64,000 bases of DNA. Source: Planotetraspora mira (GTDB taxonomy: Bacteria; Actinomycetota; Actinomycetes; Streptosporangiales; Streptosporangiaceae). Both the position numbers and the translations under genes were made by a program. The notes below the pieces were generated by a model. That model searched no databases and was not told the origin of the DNA. It saw only the letters and a program-made list of their open reading frames with translations. Position 1 is the first letter of the stretch. The number at the start of each line of letters is the position of its first letter. This document shows positions 26,597-35,357 of this stretch, piece after piece. Where the stretch lies: positions 186,001-250,000 of the forward strand of contig NZ_BOOO01000013.1 in the NCBI RefSeq assembly GCF_016863275.1. Direction: 5' to 3'.

Positions 26597-27232
26597 TCAG
26601 TCCTGCCGGCTGTAGCGCAGATTCATGGTGTCGGTGTGCCCCGACCACCTCAGGGTGAGATGCCAGCAGCCGATGCGGGGAAGGTCGATGCCCGAAGGGC
26701 CGGGGCCACCGAGAACGGTGCGCTCGACCACCGTTCCCGAGCCGTCGAGCCGAGCTTCGATGCGGAGCGGGTCACCGGGGTGGAGAGGAACCCGCGAGAC
26801 CCAGAGGATCTTGTTGCTGCGATCGGGCAGCGGCGGCGCCGTCAACGGGTAGCCGAAGATGATCGCGGCGATGTCGCCGCGATCGCCCAGCACGTACGGC
26901 ATGCGGGGCTCCGGATCGCTGAAGCCGGTCCGGGCCCACTGCGGGAGCACCCGGTTGGGCACGTCGGCGGCGCAGGCCGCGATGGGTGACGCGGTCACCG
27001 GAGCCGGACGGGGAGCCGCCGGCCGGGTCCGGTCGGAACCGAGGTCGACGGTGATCAGGGCGACGCCTGCCACCACGACCAGGACGGCCGTCGCGGCCGT
27101 GAGCGGAGCGAAACGGCTCCACCTGGCCCGGCGCCCGGCGGCCGTCGTCCAGTCCGGCTGCTCGGGGTCCGGCACGCCTGCCGTACGAGCCTGAAACGCG
27201 TTCCGAACCCGCTCCTGGAGATCTTCTTTCAT
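26597..27232 (-). CDS. Single-pass membrane protein, probable sigma-factor partner
   Basis: The protein has 211 residues. A short cytosolic N-terminus (about 1-40, MKEDLQERVRNAFQARTAG) is followed by one membrane segment (about 43-62, TAATAVLVVVAGVALITV) and an extracytoplasmic domain of mostly beta character with Cys residues. The layout and position match the membrane regulators encoded after SigE-type sigma factors. No zinc-binding HxxxCxxC motif is visible. The start overlaps the sigma stop by one base (TGATG), indicating coupling. Anti-sigma function is inferred from position. Confidence 0.65.
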   Translation of the reverse strand: MKEDLQERVRNAFQARTAGVPDPEQPDWTTAAGRRARWSRFAPLTAATAVLVVVAGVALITVDLGSDRTRPAAPRPAPVTASPIAACAADVPNRVLPQWARTGFSDPEPRMPYVLGDRGDIAAIIFGYPLTAPPLPDRSNKILWVSRVPLHPGDPLRIEARLDGSGTVVERTVLGGPGPSGIDLPRIGCWHLTLRWSGHTDTMNLRYSRQD

Positions 27233-27786
27233 CACTGGACACCTTCCAGACGCGCACCGAGCGCGGCGAGGGCACGAGAGATCGTGGATGACACGGTGCT
27301 GCGGCTCACCCCGAGGGTGACGGCGATCTCCGGATCCCCGAGATCGAGGTAGAAGCGGAGCACCAAGACCTCCCGCTGCCGTCGCGACAGGTCCCTCATC
27401 GCGGTGAAGACCGCGGCGTGCTCCTCCTGGAGCAGGACCACGGCCTCCGCCGAGGTCTCCTGGATCCGGTGCTCGATCCCGGCCAGCGAGGCGAGCTTGC
27501 GACGGCGGAGCGCCGACCGGCATCCGTTGACGACCGAGGTGCGCAGGTACGCCGGTGGGCTGTCCGGCGGTCCTTGGCGCTGCCAGCGGCGGTGCAGTCC
27601 CATGAAGGCGTCCTGCACCACTTCCTCGGCCAGCCCCTCGTCTCCGGTCAGCAGCACCGCGACCCGTACGAGTGGTCCGGCATGGGCTCGGAACAACAAT
27701 GTGAGCTGCTCCGTAAGGACCGGTGGTGGTCCGGCGTTCGCCGGCCGGTCGCCGTACGGCGAAGGCAGGTGGTCCGTTGTCGGCAC
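27232..27786 (-). CDS. RNA polymerase sigma-70 family factor (SigE/ECF type)
   Basis: The protein has about 184 residues. Region 2 is near residues 20-90 (LLFRAHAGPLVRVAVLLTGD, then EEVVQDAFMGLHRRW) and region 4 near 120-175 (LSRRQREVLVLRFYLDLGDP, then VSRSTVSSTISRALAALG). GTG 27786 was chosen because it gives the normal family length; the frame is open to 27972 and earlier starts are possible. It is coupled to the downstream membrane protein. The 205-bp region upstream contains an imperfect inverted repeat (CGAGA-AA-TCTCG type near 27881) but no convincing ECF promoter was identified. Confidence 0.83.
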   Translation of the reverse strand: MPTTDHLPSPYGDRPANAGPPPVLTEQLTLLFRAHAGPLVRVAVLLTGDEGLAEEVVQDAFMGLHRRWQRQGPPDSPPAYLRTSVVNGCRSALRRRKLASLAGIEHRIQETSAEAVVLLQEEHAAVFTAMRDLSRRQREVLVLRFYLDLGDPEIAVTLGVSRSTVSSTISRALAALGARLEGVQ

Positions 27787-27991
27787 GCCCTGAGCCGCCT
27801 TCCTGGAATGTCCCGAGGTTTTACCCAATAAGACGTCCGAAGGCCCGATCTGCTGAATCGCGCCGAGAAATCTCGCCGAGTTTCCGGGTGGATCGCTGGA
27901 CCTGGAGCCCATCCTGGTGGGCATGCCACGGCCCGGCCGGGTCACGCCCGGCCGGGCCGTCACTGCCTTCATCGGGTACGGCTGAGCCGGG

Positions 27992-29452
27992 TCACCACTC
28001 GACGGCGATGTACTTGGCCTCCACGTAGTCGAGCATGCCCTCGTGGCCGCCCTCCCTGCCGATGCCGCTCTGCTTCACGCCGCCGAACGGCGCCGCCGGG
28101 TCGCTGACCAGGCCGCGGTTGAGTCCGACCATGCCGGACTCGATCCGCTCCGTCACCCGCAGCCCCCGGGCCAGGTCGCCGGTGTAGACGTAGGCGACCA
28201 GCCCGAACTCCGTGTCGTTGGCCAGCCGGATCGCCTCGTCCTCGTCGTCGAAGGTGACGATCGGGGCCACCGGCCCGAAGATCTCCTCCTTCAGGATCGG
28301 CGCGTCCGGGTGCACGTTGACCAGCACGGTCGGGTCGTAGTAGAAGCCGGGCCGGTCGGGCCTGCCGCCGCCGACGACCGCCTTCGCGCCCCCGTCGACG
28401 GCGCCCCGGACGAGGCTGTCGACCTTGTCGACCGCGTCCTGGTTGACGAGCGGGCCGACCTGGGTGCCCTCGGCGGTGCCGGGGCCGACCGTGAGGGCGG
28501 ACATCCGCTCCGCCAGCCGCCGCCCGAACTCGTCGGCGATCGACGACTCGACGTAGAACCGGTTGGCCGCGGTGCACGCCTCACCGGCGTTGCGCATCTT
28601 GGCGATCATCGCGCCCTCGATCGCCGCGTCGAGGTCGGCGTCGGCGAAGACGACGAACGGCGCGTTGCCGCCGAGTTCCATCGACGTGTTGATCACCTGG
28701 TCGGCCGCCTCCTTGAGCAGGACGCGCCCCACCTCGGTCGAGCCCGTGAAGGAGAGCTTGCGGACCCGGGGGTCGTGCAACATGGCCGACACGACGGCAC
28801 CCGACCTGCGCGCGGGGAGCACGTTGACGACGCCGGCGGGCACGCCCGCCTCCTCCAGGACCCGCGCCATGGCCAGTGCGGTCAGCGGGGTGTCGCTGGC
28901 CGGCTTGAGGATCACCGTGCACCCGGCCGCCAAGGCCGGGCCGATCTTCCGCGTGGCCATCGCGGCGGGGAAGTTCCACGGTGTGACGAGCACGCAGATG
29001 CCGACCGGCTGGTGCACCACGAGGATGCGGTTCGCCCCCGAGGGCGCCGTGGTGACCGCGCCGATGTCCCTGACGGCCTCCTCGGCGTACCACCGGAAGA
29101 ACTCCGCGGCGTAGGCGACCTCACCCCGCGCGTCCGGCAGCGCCTTGCCGTTCTCGAGAGAGATCAGCCGGGCGAGGTCCTCGCTCCGCGCGGTCATCAG
29201 CTCGAAGGCCTTGCGCAGGATCTCGGCGCGCGCGCGTGGAGGTGTCGCGGCCCACGCGGCCGCCGCCTTGTCAGCCGCGTCGACCGCGGCGATCGCGTCG
29301 TCCACGGTGCCGTCGGCCACCGAGGCGACGACCTCTCCCGTGGCGGGGTCGAGCACGTCGAAACGGCCGCCGTCGCCGGCGGGGACGGCCTTACCCCCGA
29401 TGTAGAGCTCGGTGAGCAGGTCGCCCACGAGTGTCTGGCTGTTGTCTCCCAT
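27992..29452 (-). CDS. NAD(P)-dependent semialdehyde dehydrogenase (GabD-like)
   Basis: Aldehyde dehydrogenase of 486 residues, closest in pattern to succinate-semialdehyde dehydrogenases. It oxidises an omega-semialdehyde to the acid with NAD(P)+. The active-site Cys is in NAGEACTAANRF, the general-base Glu in SMELGGNAPF, and the Rossmann block VTPWNFPAAMATRKIGPAL is present. ATG 29452 has GAAAGGCG about 12 bp upstream; an ATG at 29470 is an alternative. It is third in a leftward operon after the dehydrogenase (30720) and M24 gene (29479), under the LacI-type box at 31698. It would finish breakdown of an amine- or lactam-derived semialdehyde. Confidence 0.88.
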   Translation of the reverse strand: MGDNSQTLVGDLLTELYIGGKAVPAGDGGRFDVLDPATGEVVASVADGTVDDAIAAVDAADKAAAAWAATPPRARAEILRKAFELMTARSEDLARLISLENGKALPDARGEVAYAAEFFRWYAEEAVRDIGAVTTAPSGANRILVVHQPVGICVLVTPWNFPAAMATRKIGPALAAGCTVILKPASDTPLTALAMARVLEEAGVPAGVVNVLPARRSGAVVSAMLHDPRVRKLSFTGSTEVGRVLLKEAADQVINTSMELGGNAPFVVFADADLDAAIEGAMIAKMRNAGEACTAANRFYVESSIADEFGRRLAERMSALTVGPGTAEGTQVGPLVNQDAVDKVDSLVRGAVDGGAKAVVGGGRPDRPGFYYDPTVLVNVHPDAPILKEEIFGPVAPIVTFDDEDEAIRLANDTEFGLVAYVYTGDLARGLRVTERIESGMVGLNRGLVSDPAAPFGGVKQSGIGREGGHEGMLDYVEAKYIAVEW

Positions 29453-29478
29453 CGGAAACGCCTTTCGCATGGCAGGAC

Positions 29479-30723
29479 TCAGTACGGGTTGGCGACGACC
29501 AGGTCCTGGGCCGGGAACAGGGTGAGGATGCGCCCACCATCGGGTGTGACGACGACCTCCTCCTCGATCCTCGCAGCCGAGAAGCCGTCGCTGGCGGGGC
29601 AGTAGGTCTCCAGGGCGAACACCATGCCGACCTGGAGCTCGACCGGCTCCCGCATGCTGTTGAGCCGCGAGATGATCGGCCGCTCGTGCAGACCCAGCCC
29701 CAGGCCGTGGCCGAACTGGAGGCCGAAGGCGGCCATCTCGTTCTCGAAGCCGAACTCGGTCGCCGCGGGCCACACGGCGGCCACCTGGTCGGTGCCCACC
29801 CCTGGCTTGATCATGCGGATCGACGCGTCCATCCACTCACGCGCCTTGGTGTAGGCGTCCCGCTGGCTCGGGGTCGCGCTGCCGACGCTGAACGTCCGGT
29901 AGTAGCAGGTCCGGTAGCCGTTGAAGGAGTGGATGATGTCGAAGAACGCCTGGTCGCCCGGGCGGATCAGCCGGTCGGAGAAGTTGTGCGGGTGCGGGTT
30001 GCACCGCTCGCCGCTCACCGCGTTGACCGCCTCGACCTGGTCCGAGCCCATCTCGTAGAGGCGCTTGTTGGCCAGGGCCACGATCTCGTTCTCACGGATG
30101 CCGGGTTTGAGGGCCTCGACGATGTCCTGGTAGACGCCGTCGACCATGGCGGCGGCCTGGGTGAGCAGCATGATCTCGTCGGAGGACTTGATCTGCCGGG
30201 CGTCGAGCATCAGTTGCTGCGCGTCGACCACCTTCAGGCCCTGGCGCTGCATCTCGAACAGGAACGCCGGCTCGACGATGTCCACCCCGACGGGGGCGTC
30301 CGCGAGACCCGCGTCCTCGAGCAGGCCCTTGATCTGGCGGACCGCGTCCTCCATCAGCCCCGCCGTCGGCGCGATGGCGCCGCGGAGCCCGAGCATGCCC
30401 GCGTGGCAGTTGGCCGGGTCGAGCCACGGGCTGTACAGCCGGTGGTGACGGGCCGCCGACCCGAAGTCCCACAACATGGGCTCGCCGCCCCGCGTGAGCA
30501 GCGCGTACCTGGTCATCTTGTCGCCGAGGGCGCCGCCGATCCAGGTCTGGGTGACGTACCGGATGTTGTAGAAGTCGAAGAGCAGGAAGGCGCCGCACTC
30601 GCTGGCGTCGAGCGACGCCCTGGCCCGGCTCAGCCGGTAGTCCCTGAGCCGGCCGAAGTCGACCCGCTGCTCGTAGTCGACCCCCATGTGCCCGGGTGCG
30701 GGCATCGGAATCGCCGATGTCAT
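29479..30723 (-). CDS. M24-family (pita-bread) hydrolase/lyase with altered metal site
   Basis: The protein has 414 residues with a creatinase-like N-terminal domain and a pita-bread C-terminal domain. Of the five expected metal ligands, Asp262, His339 (QFGHGLG), Glu372 (FALETY) and Glu387 (RIEEEV) are in place, but the position 11 residues after Asp262 is Cys273 rather than Asp. Relatives include Xaa-Pro peptidases, creatinase (metal-free) and the DMSP lyase DddP. It is probably not a standard aminopeptidase; a C-N or C-S cleaving role in the local pathway is an inference. ATGA overlap with the preceding dehydrogenase gene. Confidence 0.8.
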   Translation of the reverse strand: MTSAIPMPAPGHMGVDYEQRVDFGRLRDYRLSRARASLDASECGAFLLFDFYNIRYVTQTWIGGALGDKMTRYALLTRGGEPMLWDFGSAARHHRLYSPWLDPANCHAGMLGLRGAIAPTAGLMEDAVRQIKGLLEDAGLADAPVGVDIVEPAFLFEMQRQGLKVVDAQQLMLDARQIKSSDEIMLLTQAAAMVDGVYQDIVEALKPGIRENEIVALANKRLYEMGSDQVEAVNAVSGERCNPHPHNFSDRLIRPGDQAFFDIIHSFNGYRTCYYRTFSVGSATPSQRDAYTKAREWMDASIRMIKPGVGTDQVAAVWPAATEFGFENEMAAFGLQFGHGLGLGLHERPIISRLNSMREPVELQVGMVFALETYCPASDGFSAARIEEEVVVTPDGGRILTLFPAQDLVVANPY

Positions 30724-31685
30724 GACCGACCGTCCTCACGCGGGGTGCCGAGGCCGTCGTCGACGTGGACGCTCTCGGGCTTGAGTTCGATTCCGGAAGC
30801 GGCGGCCTGCAGGTCGAGCAGGATCGAGAAGTCCTCGTCCACCCGGCCGCTGCCGACGCTGGCCTGCACCATCTGGGCGGTGACCGCCGTGACGGGCATC
30901 GGCACGTCGAGACTCCGGGCCGCGGCGAGGCCGAGGTCGAAGTCCTTGCGCAGCAGGATCGGCGTGAACGTCGGGGTGTAGTCGAGGTTCACGAAGGCGG
31001 GGGACTTGTAGCGGGTGAACGCCGAGCCCATGACGCTGTTGTTCAGGAACTCGAGGAAGGCGTGCCGCGAGACGCCGCCCTTCTCGACGAGGACGGTGAT
31101 CTCGGCCAATGACTGGGTGACCACGCCGAGCATCAGGTTGTGCGCGATCTTCACCAGGCGGGCGAGGTCGCCCTCTCCCACATAGGTGACCGACTTGCCG
31201 ATGTGCCTCAGCAGGTGGGCCACCTTGTCGTAGGTCGCCTCCGGGCCGGACACGACCAGGCTCAGGGTCCCGGACCTGACGACCTTGCCGTTCCCGCTGA
31301 CCGGGGCGGCGAGGAAGTCGACGCCCCGCTCCGCGCATATCGCGCGCACCGCGGCCGACGCCTCGGTGGAGATCGTGGAGCAGTCGACGACCGCGCCCGG
31401 CACCTGGTCGCCGGTGAGCAGGCCGCCCTCGCCGAGGAGCACCTTCTCGAGGTCGGCCGACGTGGAGACCATCGTGAACACGACGTCCCTGTCCCTGAGG
31501 TCGGCGACCGCCTCGCACACCGCGGCGCCGTGCTCCTTGAGCGGTTCCGCCTTTGCGAGGGTGCGGTTCCAGGCGGTGAGGTCTACGCCGGCCTTGGCGA
31601 GCCGCTCCGCCATCGCGACACCCATGCGGCCGGTTCCGATCCAGCCGACCCGGGGGCCGGAAGCGTCCGTAGTCGAATCAGTCAT
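30720..31685 (-). CDS. 3-hydroxyisobutyrate-dehydrogenase-family NAD(P) oxidoreductase
   Basis: Beta-hydroxyacid dehydrogenase family protein of 321 residues. The dinucleotide loop GTGRMG is at residues 17-22. The substrate-binding block VDFLAAPVSGNGKVVRSGTL and the catalytic Lys179 with Asn183 (LVKIAHN) are present. It would oxidise a 2-methyl- or 3-hydroxy acid, or reduce a semialdehyde. ATG 31685 has GAGGCGGA upstream and sits directly behind the LacI-type box 31698-31711, so it is the promoter-proximal gene of an operon with the M24 and semialdehyde dehydrogenase genes. Confidence 0.86.
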   Translation of the reverse strand: MTDSTTDASGPRVGWIGTGRMGVAMAERLAKAGVDLTAWNRTLAKAEPLKEHGAAVCEAVADLRDRDVVFTMVSTSADLEKVLLGEGGLLTGDQVPGAVVDCSTISTEASAAVRAICAERGVDFLAAPVSGNGKVVRSGTLSLVVSGPEATYDKVAHLLRHIGKSVTYVGEGDLARLVKIAHNLMLGVVTQSLAEITVLVEKGGVSRHAFLEFLNNSVMGSAFTRYKSPAFVNLDYTPTFTPILLRKDFDLGLAAARSLDVPMPVTAVTAQMVQASVGSGRVDEDFSILLDLQAAASGIELKPESVHVDDGLGTPREDGRS

Positions 31686-31697
31686 CTGGTCCGCCTC

Positions 31698-31711
31698 TGC
31701 AATCGTTTGCT
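31698..31711. promoter_or_regulatory. LacI-type operator
   Basis: TGCAATCGTTTGCT, a CG-centred palindrome matching TGCAA-N-CG-N-TTGCA at all but the last base. It is 13 bp upstream of the 30720-31685 gene on the minus strand. Confidence 0.7.
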
Positions 31712-31807
31712 GTTCAAAGTAGGAGCTGATCATATCCCTGTCAATATGACGCCGCTCACGGTCGGGCCGATGGTCAGACGACGATCGGCCCCCCGTGTGG
31801 ACGGCGC

Positions 31808-32866
31808 TCAGCGAAGCCGGTCGGCCACCCAGTCGGCGGTGTACGGGCGGTGCCACGGGGCGACGTTGGCGCAGCCGTGATTGCCGTCCTCGAGCATGAG
31901 CAACTCGGTGTCACTGCCCGAGGCGGCCCTGAGCCGCTCCGCGTGCTGCCAGGGGATGAGGCGGTCCTTGCGCCCGAAGACGATGAGCAGCGGCGCGGTG
32001 ATGGCCTCCGCCGATCCGTCCAGGTTCAGGGTGGAGGCGATGGCGTGGGCCTCCTCCTGCGACCCGGCGCCCGACCTGACCTGGAACGTCTGCCGGGTGA
32101 GCAGCGGGAGCCCGTCCCAGCAGTCCCCGAAGTTGTACGGCCCCGCCAGGGCGACGCAGGCCTTGACCCGGTCTCCGGCCGCGGCGGCGACCCTGGGCGC
32201 GTAGTAGCCGCCCAGGCTGACGCCCCACACCGCGATCCGGTTCTCGTCGATGTCCGGCTCGGCGGCCAGGGCGTCCAGGATGGCCTTGCCGGGCAGGGAC
32301 CAGTCACCCCTGATGGGCAGGTCGTACTCGGCCTCGCCCTGGCCGGGGCCGTCCACGCTGAAGGTGGCGAGCCCGCGCTCGAGGAAGGTCTCCTCGGTCG
32401 ACCGCAGTTCCTCCTTGGTCGAGTCCAGGCCCGACAACATCAGCACCACGGCGTGCGGCCCGGGACCGGCGGGAAGCCGGAGCACGCCGGCCAGCGTGGT
32501 CCCCTCGAAGTCGATCTCGATCCGCCGGCCGGCGGGAGACAGGTGCGGCAGGGCGTCGGTGAGGCAGGCGACCGCGTGGCCGTGCGCCTCCCGCATCTGG
32601 TCCAGGTCCTCGACGAAGACGAACTTCGCGAAGTGGTAGTAGACGGCGGCGCGGGTGAGGTGCTGCCCCGCGGACAGGAACCGGTCGCGCGCGAGGGCGT
32701 CACGCCCGAGTTCCTCGTGCTCGGCGGCGACCTTCGACCAGGCGGAACACCAGTCGGCCCAGTTTTCGAGCCCCCGGGTGACGCGTTGGAAGTCGGAGAC
32801 CGTCACACCGTTCGTGGTGAACCGGGGGCCCCAGTTGGCTATGGCTGAGGCGACTCGATCGTCCAT
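31808..32866 (-). CDS. Alpha/beta hydrolase, dihydroxypseudooxynicotine-hydrolase-like
   Basis: The protein has 352 residues: a helical N-terminal cap (about 1-110; FTTNGVTVSDFQRVTRGLEN, then WADWCSAW) and an alpha/beta hydrolase domain. The nucleophile is Ser217 in WGVSLGG, the acid Asp301 in FGRKDRLIP and the base His330 in DGNHGCAN. The cap and these positions match, from memory, the nicotine-pathway C-C hydrolase of Arthrobacter (Ser217/Asp300/His329). The substrate here is unknown; it would be a ketone-like intermediate with a side chain that becomes a semialdehyde or amino acid. ATG 32866 was preferred over a TTG at 32893, which lies inside the LacI-type box. Single-gene unit, divergent from the CrtI-like gene. 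Confidence 0.82.
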   Translation of the reverse strand: MDDRVASAIANWGPRFTTNGVTVSDFQRVTRGLENWADWCSAWSKVAAEHEELGRDALARDRFLSAGQHLTRAAVYYHFAKFVFVEDLDQMREAHGHAVACLTDALPHLSPAGRRIEIDFEGTTLAGVLRLPAGPGPHAVVLMLSGLDSTKEELRSTEETFLERGLATFSVDGPGQGEAEYDLPIRGDWSLPGKAILDALAAEPDIDENRIAVWGVSLGGYYAPRVAAAAGDRVKACVALAGPYNFGDCWDGLPLLTRQTFQVRSGAGSQEEAHAIASTLNLDGSAEAITAPLLIVFGRKDRLIPWQHAERLRAASGSDTELLMLEDGNHGCANVAPWHRPYTADWVADRLR

Positions 32867-32888
32867 GTCGACCTGCTTTCTGGCGTCT

Positions 32889-32902
32889 TGCAAACGAGTG
32901 CA
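32889..32902. promoter_or_regulatory. LacI-type operator
   Basis: TGCAAACGAGTGCA, flanked by T and A so that the symmetric arms TTGCA/TGCAA extend to 16 bp. It lies 23 bp upstream of the hydrolase start and 73 bp before the divergent flavoprotein gene; it may control both. Confidence 0.75.
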
Positions 32903-32974
32903 ATCTCGCTCATTGTGGGTGAACTGTCAAGGAATCAACCGTTTGATACCTGTGAGGAACCTGGTGAGGCATAG

Positions 32975-34552
32975 ATGGGCGTGACCAACGGAGGAAGGGC
33001 CGCCGACCTGCCGGATTCGGTGGATGTGATCGTCGTCGGAGCCGGGCACAACGGCCTGGTGTGCGCCGGATACCTGGCGGCCGCCGGTCTGGAGGTGCTC
33101 GTCCTCGAGGCGAGGGACGTGCCCGGCGGCGACACCGTCACCGAGGAGCTGACGCTGCCGGGCTTCGCGCACGACTCGTGCTCGAGCGCGCACGTGCTGA
33201 TCCAGTCGAACCCGCTGATCAGAGACGACGAGCTCGGCCTGCTCGGCGCGTACGGGCTCGAGTACACGATGACCGACCCCGCGGTCGTGCTGCCCCAGGC
33301 CGACGGCGACGCGCTGGTCATGCACCGTGATCTCGGCGCGACCGCCGACGAGATCGCCCGCTGGTCCCGCGCCGACGCGGAGGCCTTCAGGCGGCTGGTG
33401 GGGGAGTGGTCGGACGGCCTGGCCGCGGAGCACGCCAGATGGAGCTCTAACCTGCCTCCGGGTGACGGCGACGCGGCCGGGCGGTACCAGGCCCTGCGCC
33501 GCCGGTCCGCCTGGGACGTCGTCCACGAGCGGTTCGAGAACCCGGTCGTCCGCTCCTTCATGGTGTGGCTGGCGCTGGCGACCATCCAGGACCCGTGCAG
33601 GCCGGGCACCGGCGTCCTGCCCGCCTCCATCACGGCGGGCCGCCTCAACTTCGGCTGGACCACCCCGATCGGCGGGTCGAGCGCCCTTCCCGCCGCGTTG
33701 ATCCGGCAGATCGAGGCCCACGGAGGGCGGGTCGCCTGCTCGGCGCCCGTCTCCTCGATCGACGTCGAGGGCGGCCGGGCCGTCGCGGTCCACACGGCCG
33801 ACGGCCGCGAGGTGCGGGCGCGGCAGGCGGTGGTGTCGAGCGCGCACCTGGCCCGCCTCGCCGGCATGGTCTCCGGTGCGGACGTACCCGCCGACCTGGC
33901 GCAGGCGAGGGACACCTGGAGGCCGGGACTCAGCGTCTTCGCCGTCCACGCCGCGCTGCGCCACGACATCGCCGTGAACGGGAAGGGCGGGCCGGTCGCG
34001 AGCGCCGCGGCGGGGTTCGGCACCGCCGAGGGCGTCGCCCGCCAGATGGCGGCCTTCCACCGCGGAGAGCCCGACGCGAGCGACCCCTGGCTGCTCGTGG
34101 TCGACCAGACCGTGGTCGATCCCGGCCGTGCGCCCGACGGCGGCGCCACCTTCAAGATCCTCACGATCGCGCCGTACGAACGCGCGGACGGGCGCTCGTG
34201 GGAGGAGAGCAAGCACGAGCACGCCGAGGCGCTGATCGGCCTGGTCCGCTCGCGGACCACCGGGCTCGAGCCGGAGAACGTCCTCGCGATGCGGGCGGAG
34301 TCGCCGGTCGACGTGGCCGCCCACAACATGCACAACCTCGGTGGCTCCTGCCACGGTGGTGAGTTCCTGACGCCGTCCGGAGAGGTGATCCCCGGCTGGC
34401 TCTCGTACCGATCTTCCATTCCCCGCCTGTTCCTCACGGGCGCCACGACCCACCCCGGGGGATCGGTCTCCGGCAGGCCCGGGCGCAACGCCGCCCGGAC
34501 CGTGCTGACCGACCTCGGGATCGATCCTGCGAAGGTGATGGGCCCGATCTGA
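32975..34552 (+). CDS. CrtI/PYROXD2-like FAD oxidoreductase
   Basis: Flavoprotein of 525 residues in the phytoene-desaturase-like amine oxidase superfamily. The FAD loop VVGAGHNGLVCAGYL is at residues 20-34, with the E-G-G segment VLEARDVPGGDT just after. The C-terminal cofactor block PRLFLTGATTHPGGSVSGRP is complete. The branch resembles PYROXD2-type proteins rather than true carotenoid desaturases, and no carotenoid genes are near. Start ATG 32975 with GGTGAGG upstream. It is divergent from the hydrolase, sharing the LacI-type box, and so probably takes part in the same catabolic route, perhaps oxidising an amine or alcohol. Confidence 0.82.
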   Translation: MGVTNGGRAADLPDSVDVIVVGAGHNGLVCAGYLAAAGLEVLVLEARDVPGGDTVTEELTLPGFAHDSCSSAHVLIQSNPLIRDDELGLLGAYGLEYTMTDPAVVLPQADGDALVMHRDLGATADEIARWSRADAEAFRRLVGEWSDGLAAEHARWSSNLPPGDGDAAGRYQALRRRSAWDVVHERFENPVVRSFMVWLALATIQDPCRPGTGVLPASITAGRLNFGWTTPIGGSSALPAALIRQIEAHGGRVACSAPVSSIDVEGGRAVAVHTADGREVRARQAVVSSAHLARLAGMVSGADVPADLAQARDTWRPGLSVFAVHAALRHDIAVNGKGGPVASAAAGFGTAEGVARQMAAFHRGEPDASDPWLLVVDQTVVDPGRAPDGGATFKILTIAPYERADGRSWEESKHEHAEALIGLVRSRTTGLEPENVLAMRAESPVDVAAHNMHNLGGSCHGGEFLTPSGEVIPGWLSYRSSIPRLFLTGATTHPGGSVSGRPGRNAARTVLTDLGIDPAKVMGPI

Positions 34553-34598
34553 GGCCGGCGGCGTCCGACCGGGCCCACCGCCCGGTCAGACGCCGGCC
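34553..34598. terminator. Hairpin between convergent genes
   Basis: Arms GACCGGGC/GCCCGGTC with an inner 5-base loop, extended after a mismatch by GGCGTC/GACGCC or, alternatively, GGCCGGC/GCCGGCC. It lies between the flavoprotein stop and the end of the ABC ATPase gene, overlapping the latter's last codons, and probably ends both transcripts. Confidence 0.6.
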
Positions 34599-35356
34599 GC
34601 CTCCGTCTTCGGCCCCGCGGACGACGGGCCGCCCGGAGCGGACCCGCTCGCGCCGCCGAGGTACAGCGACGCGATCTCCGGGTCGTCCTTGACCGCGGAC
34701 GCCGTGCCGGTGAGCCGCACCTTGCCGCCCTCCATGACCACGCCGTGGGTGGCCAGGCCGAGCCCGAGCCGCACGTTCTGCTCGACCAGCAGCACCGTCG
34801 TGCCGGCCTGGTTGAGCTCGTTGATCAGACCGGCCACTCCCGCCAGGCTGCGCGGGTCGAGGCCCAGTGACGGCTCGTCGAGCAGGATCAGCTTCGGGTC
34901 GAGCATGAGGCACCGTGCGATCTCCACCATCCGCCGCTGGCCGCCGCTGAGGTTCCCCGCGTTGTCGCCCGCCCGGGTCGCCACGATGGGGACCCGCTCG
35001 AGCACCATGTCGAGCCGCTCCCGCAGGAGTGCGCGGTTCTTGCGGATCAGGTAGCCGCCCATCAGGACGTTCTCCCGCACCGACATGGCCGGGAACAGCG
35101 CGTGCGACTGCGGCACCTGGGTGATCCCCTTGCGGAGGATCTCATCGGGGGACCGGTCGCCGATCGTCTCGCCGTTCATGGAGATCTCGCCGCTGCTCGG
35201 CTTGAGCAGCCCGCTGATGACGCGGAGCACGGTCGACTTGCCCGCGCCGTTGGGGCCGACGATGCACGTGATCGTCTGCGGGGCGCACTCCAGGTCGACG
35301 CCCTGCAGCACGCTCCCTCCGCCGTACCCCGCGACGACTCCCTTCAGGGACAGCAC
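34586..35356 (-). CDS. livF: Branched-chain-type ABC transporter ATPase (LivF)
   Basis: ATP-binding subunit of 256 residues of a HAAT-family importer. Walker A GPNGAGKST is near residues 34-42, the signature LSGGQRRMVEIARCL follows, and Walker B with the catalytic Glu is LILLDEPSLGL. The last 25 residues are Gly/Ser/Pro-rich. The start is GTG 35356, one base after the stop of the upstream LivM-LivG gene. It is last of a four-gene leftward operon (binding protein, LivH, LivM-LivG fusion, LivF). Confidence 0.92.
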   Translation of the reverse strand: MLSLKGVVAGYGGGSVLQGVDLECAPQTITCIVGPNGAGKSTVLRVISGLLKPSSGEISMNGETIGDRSPDEILRKGITQVPQSHALFPAMSVRENVLMGGYLIRKNRALLRERLDMVLERVPIVATRAGDNAGNLSGGQRRMVEIARCLMLDPKLILLDEPSLGLDPRSLAGVAGLINELNQAGTTVLLVEQNVRLGLGLATHGVVMEGGKVRLTGTASAVKDDPEIASLYLGGASGSAPGGPSSAGPKTEAAGV

Positions 35357-35357
35357 G

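Noticed and set aside
29479-30723. Assignment of the M24 protein as DMSP lyase DddP
   Set aside because: Overall layout is similar, but the second metal-ligand Asp is Cys and the local genes do not include other DMSP functions.
32975-34552. Carotenoid desaturase (crtI) assignment for the flavoprotein
   Set aside because: Sequence pattern is nearer to PYROXD2-like proteins, no crtB or crtE is nearby, and the gene shares a LacI-type operator with catabolic genes.
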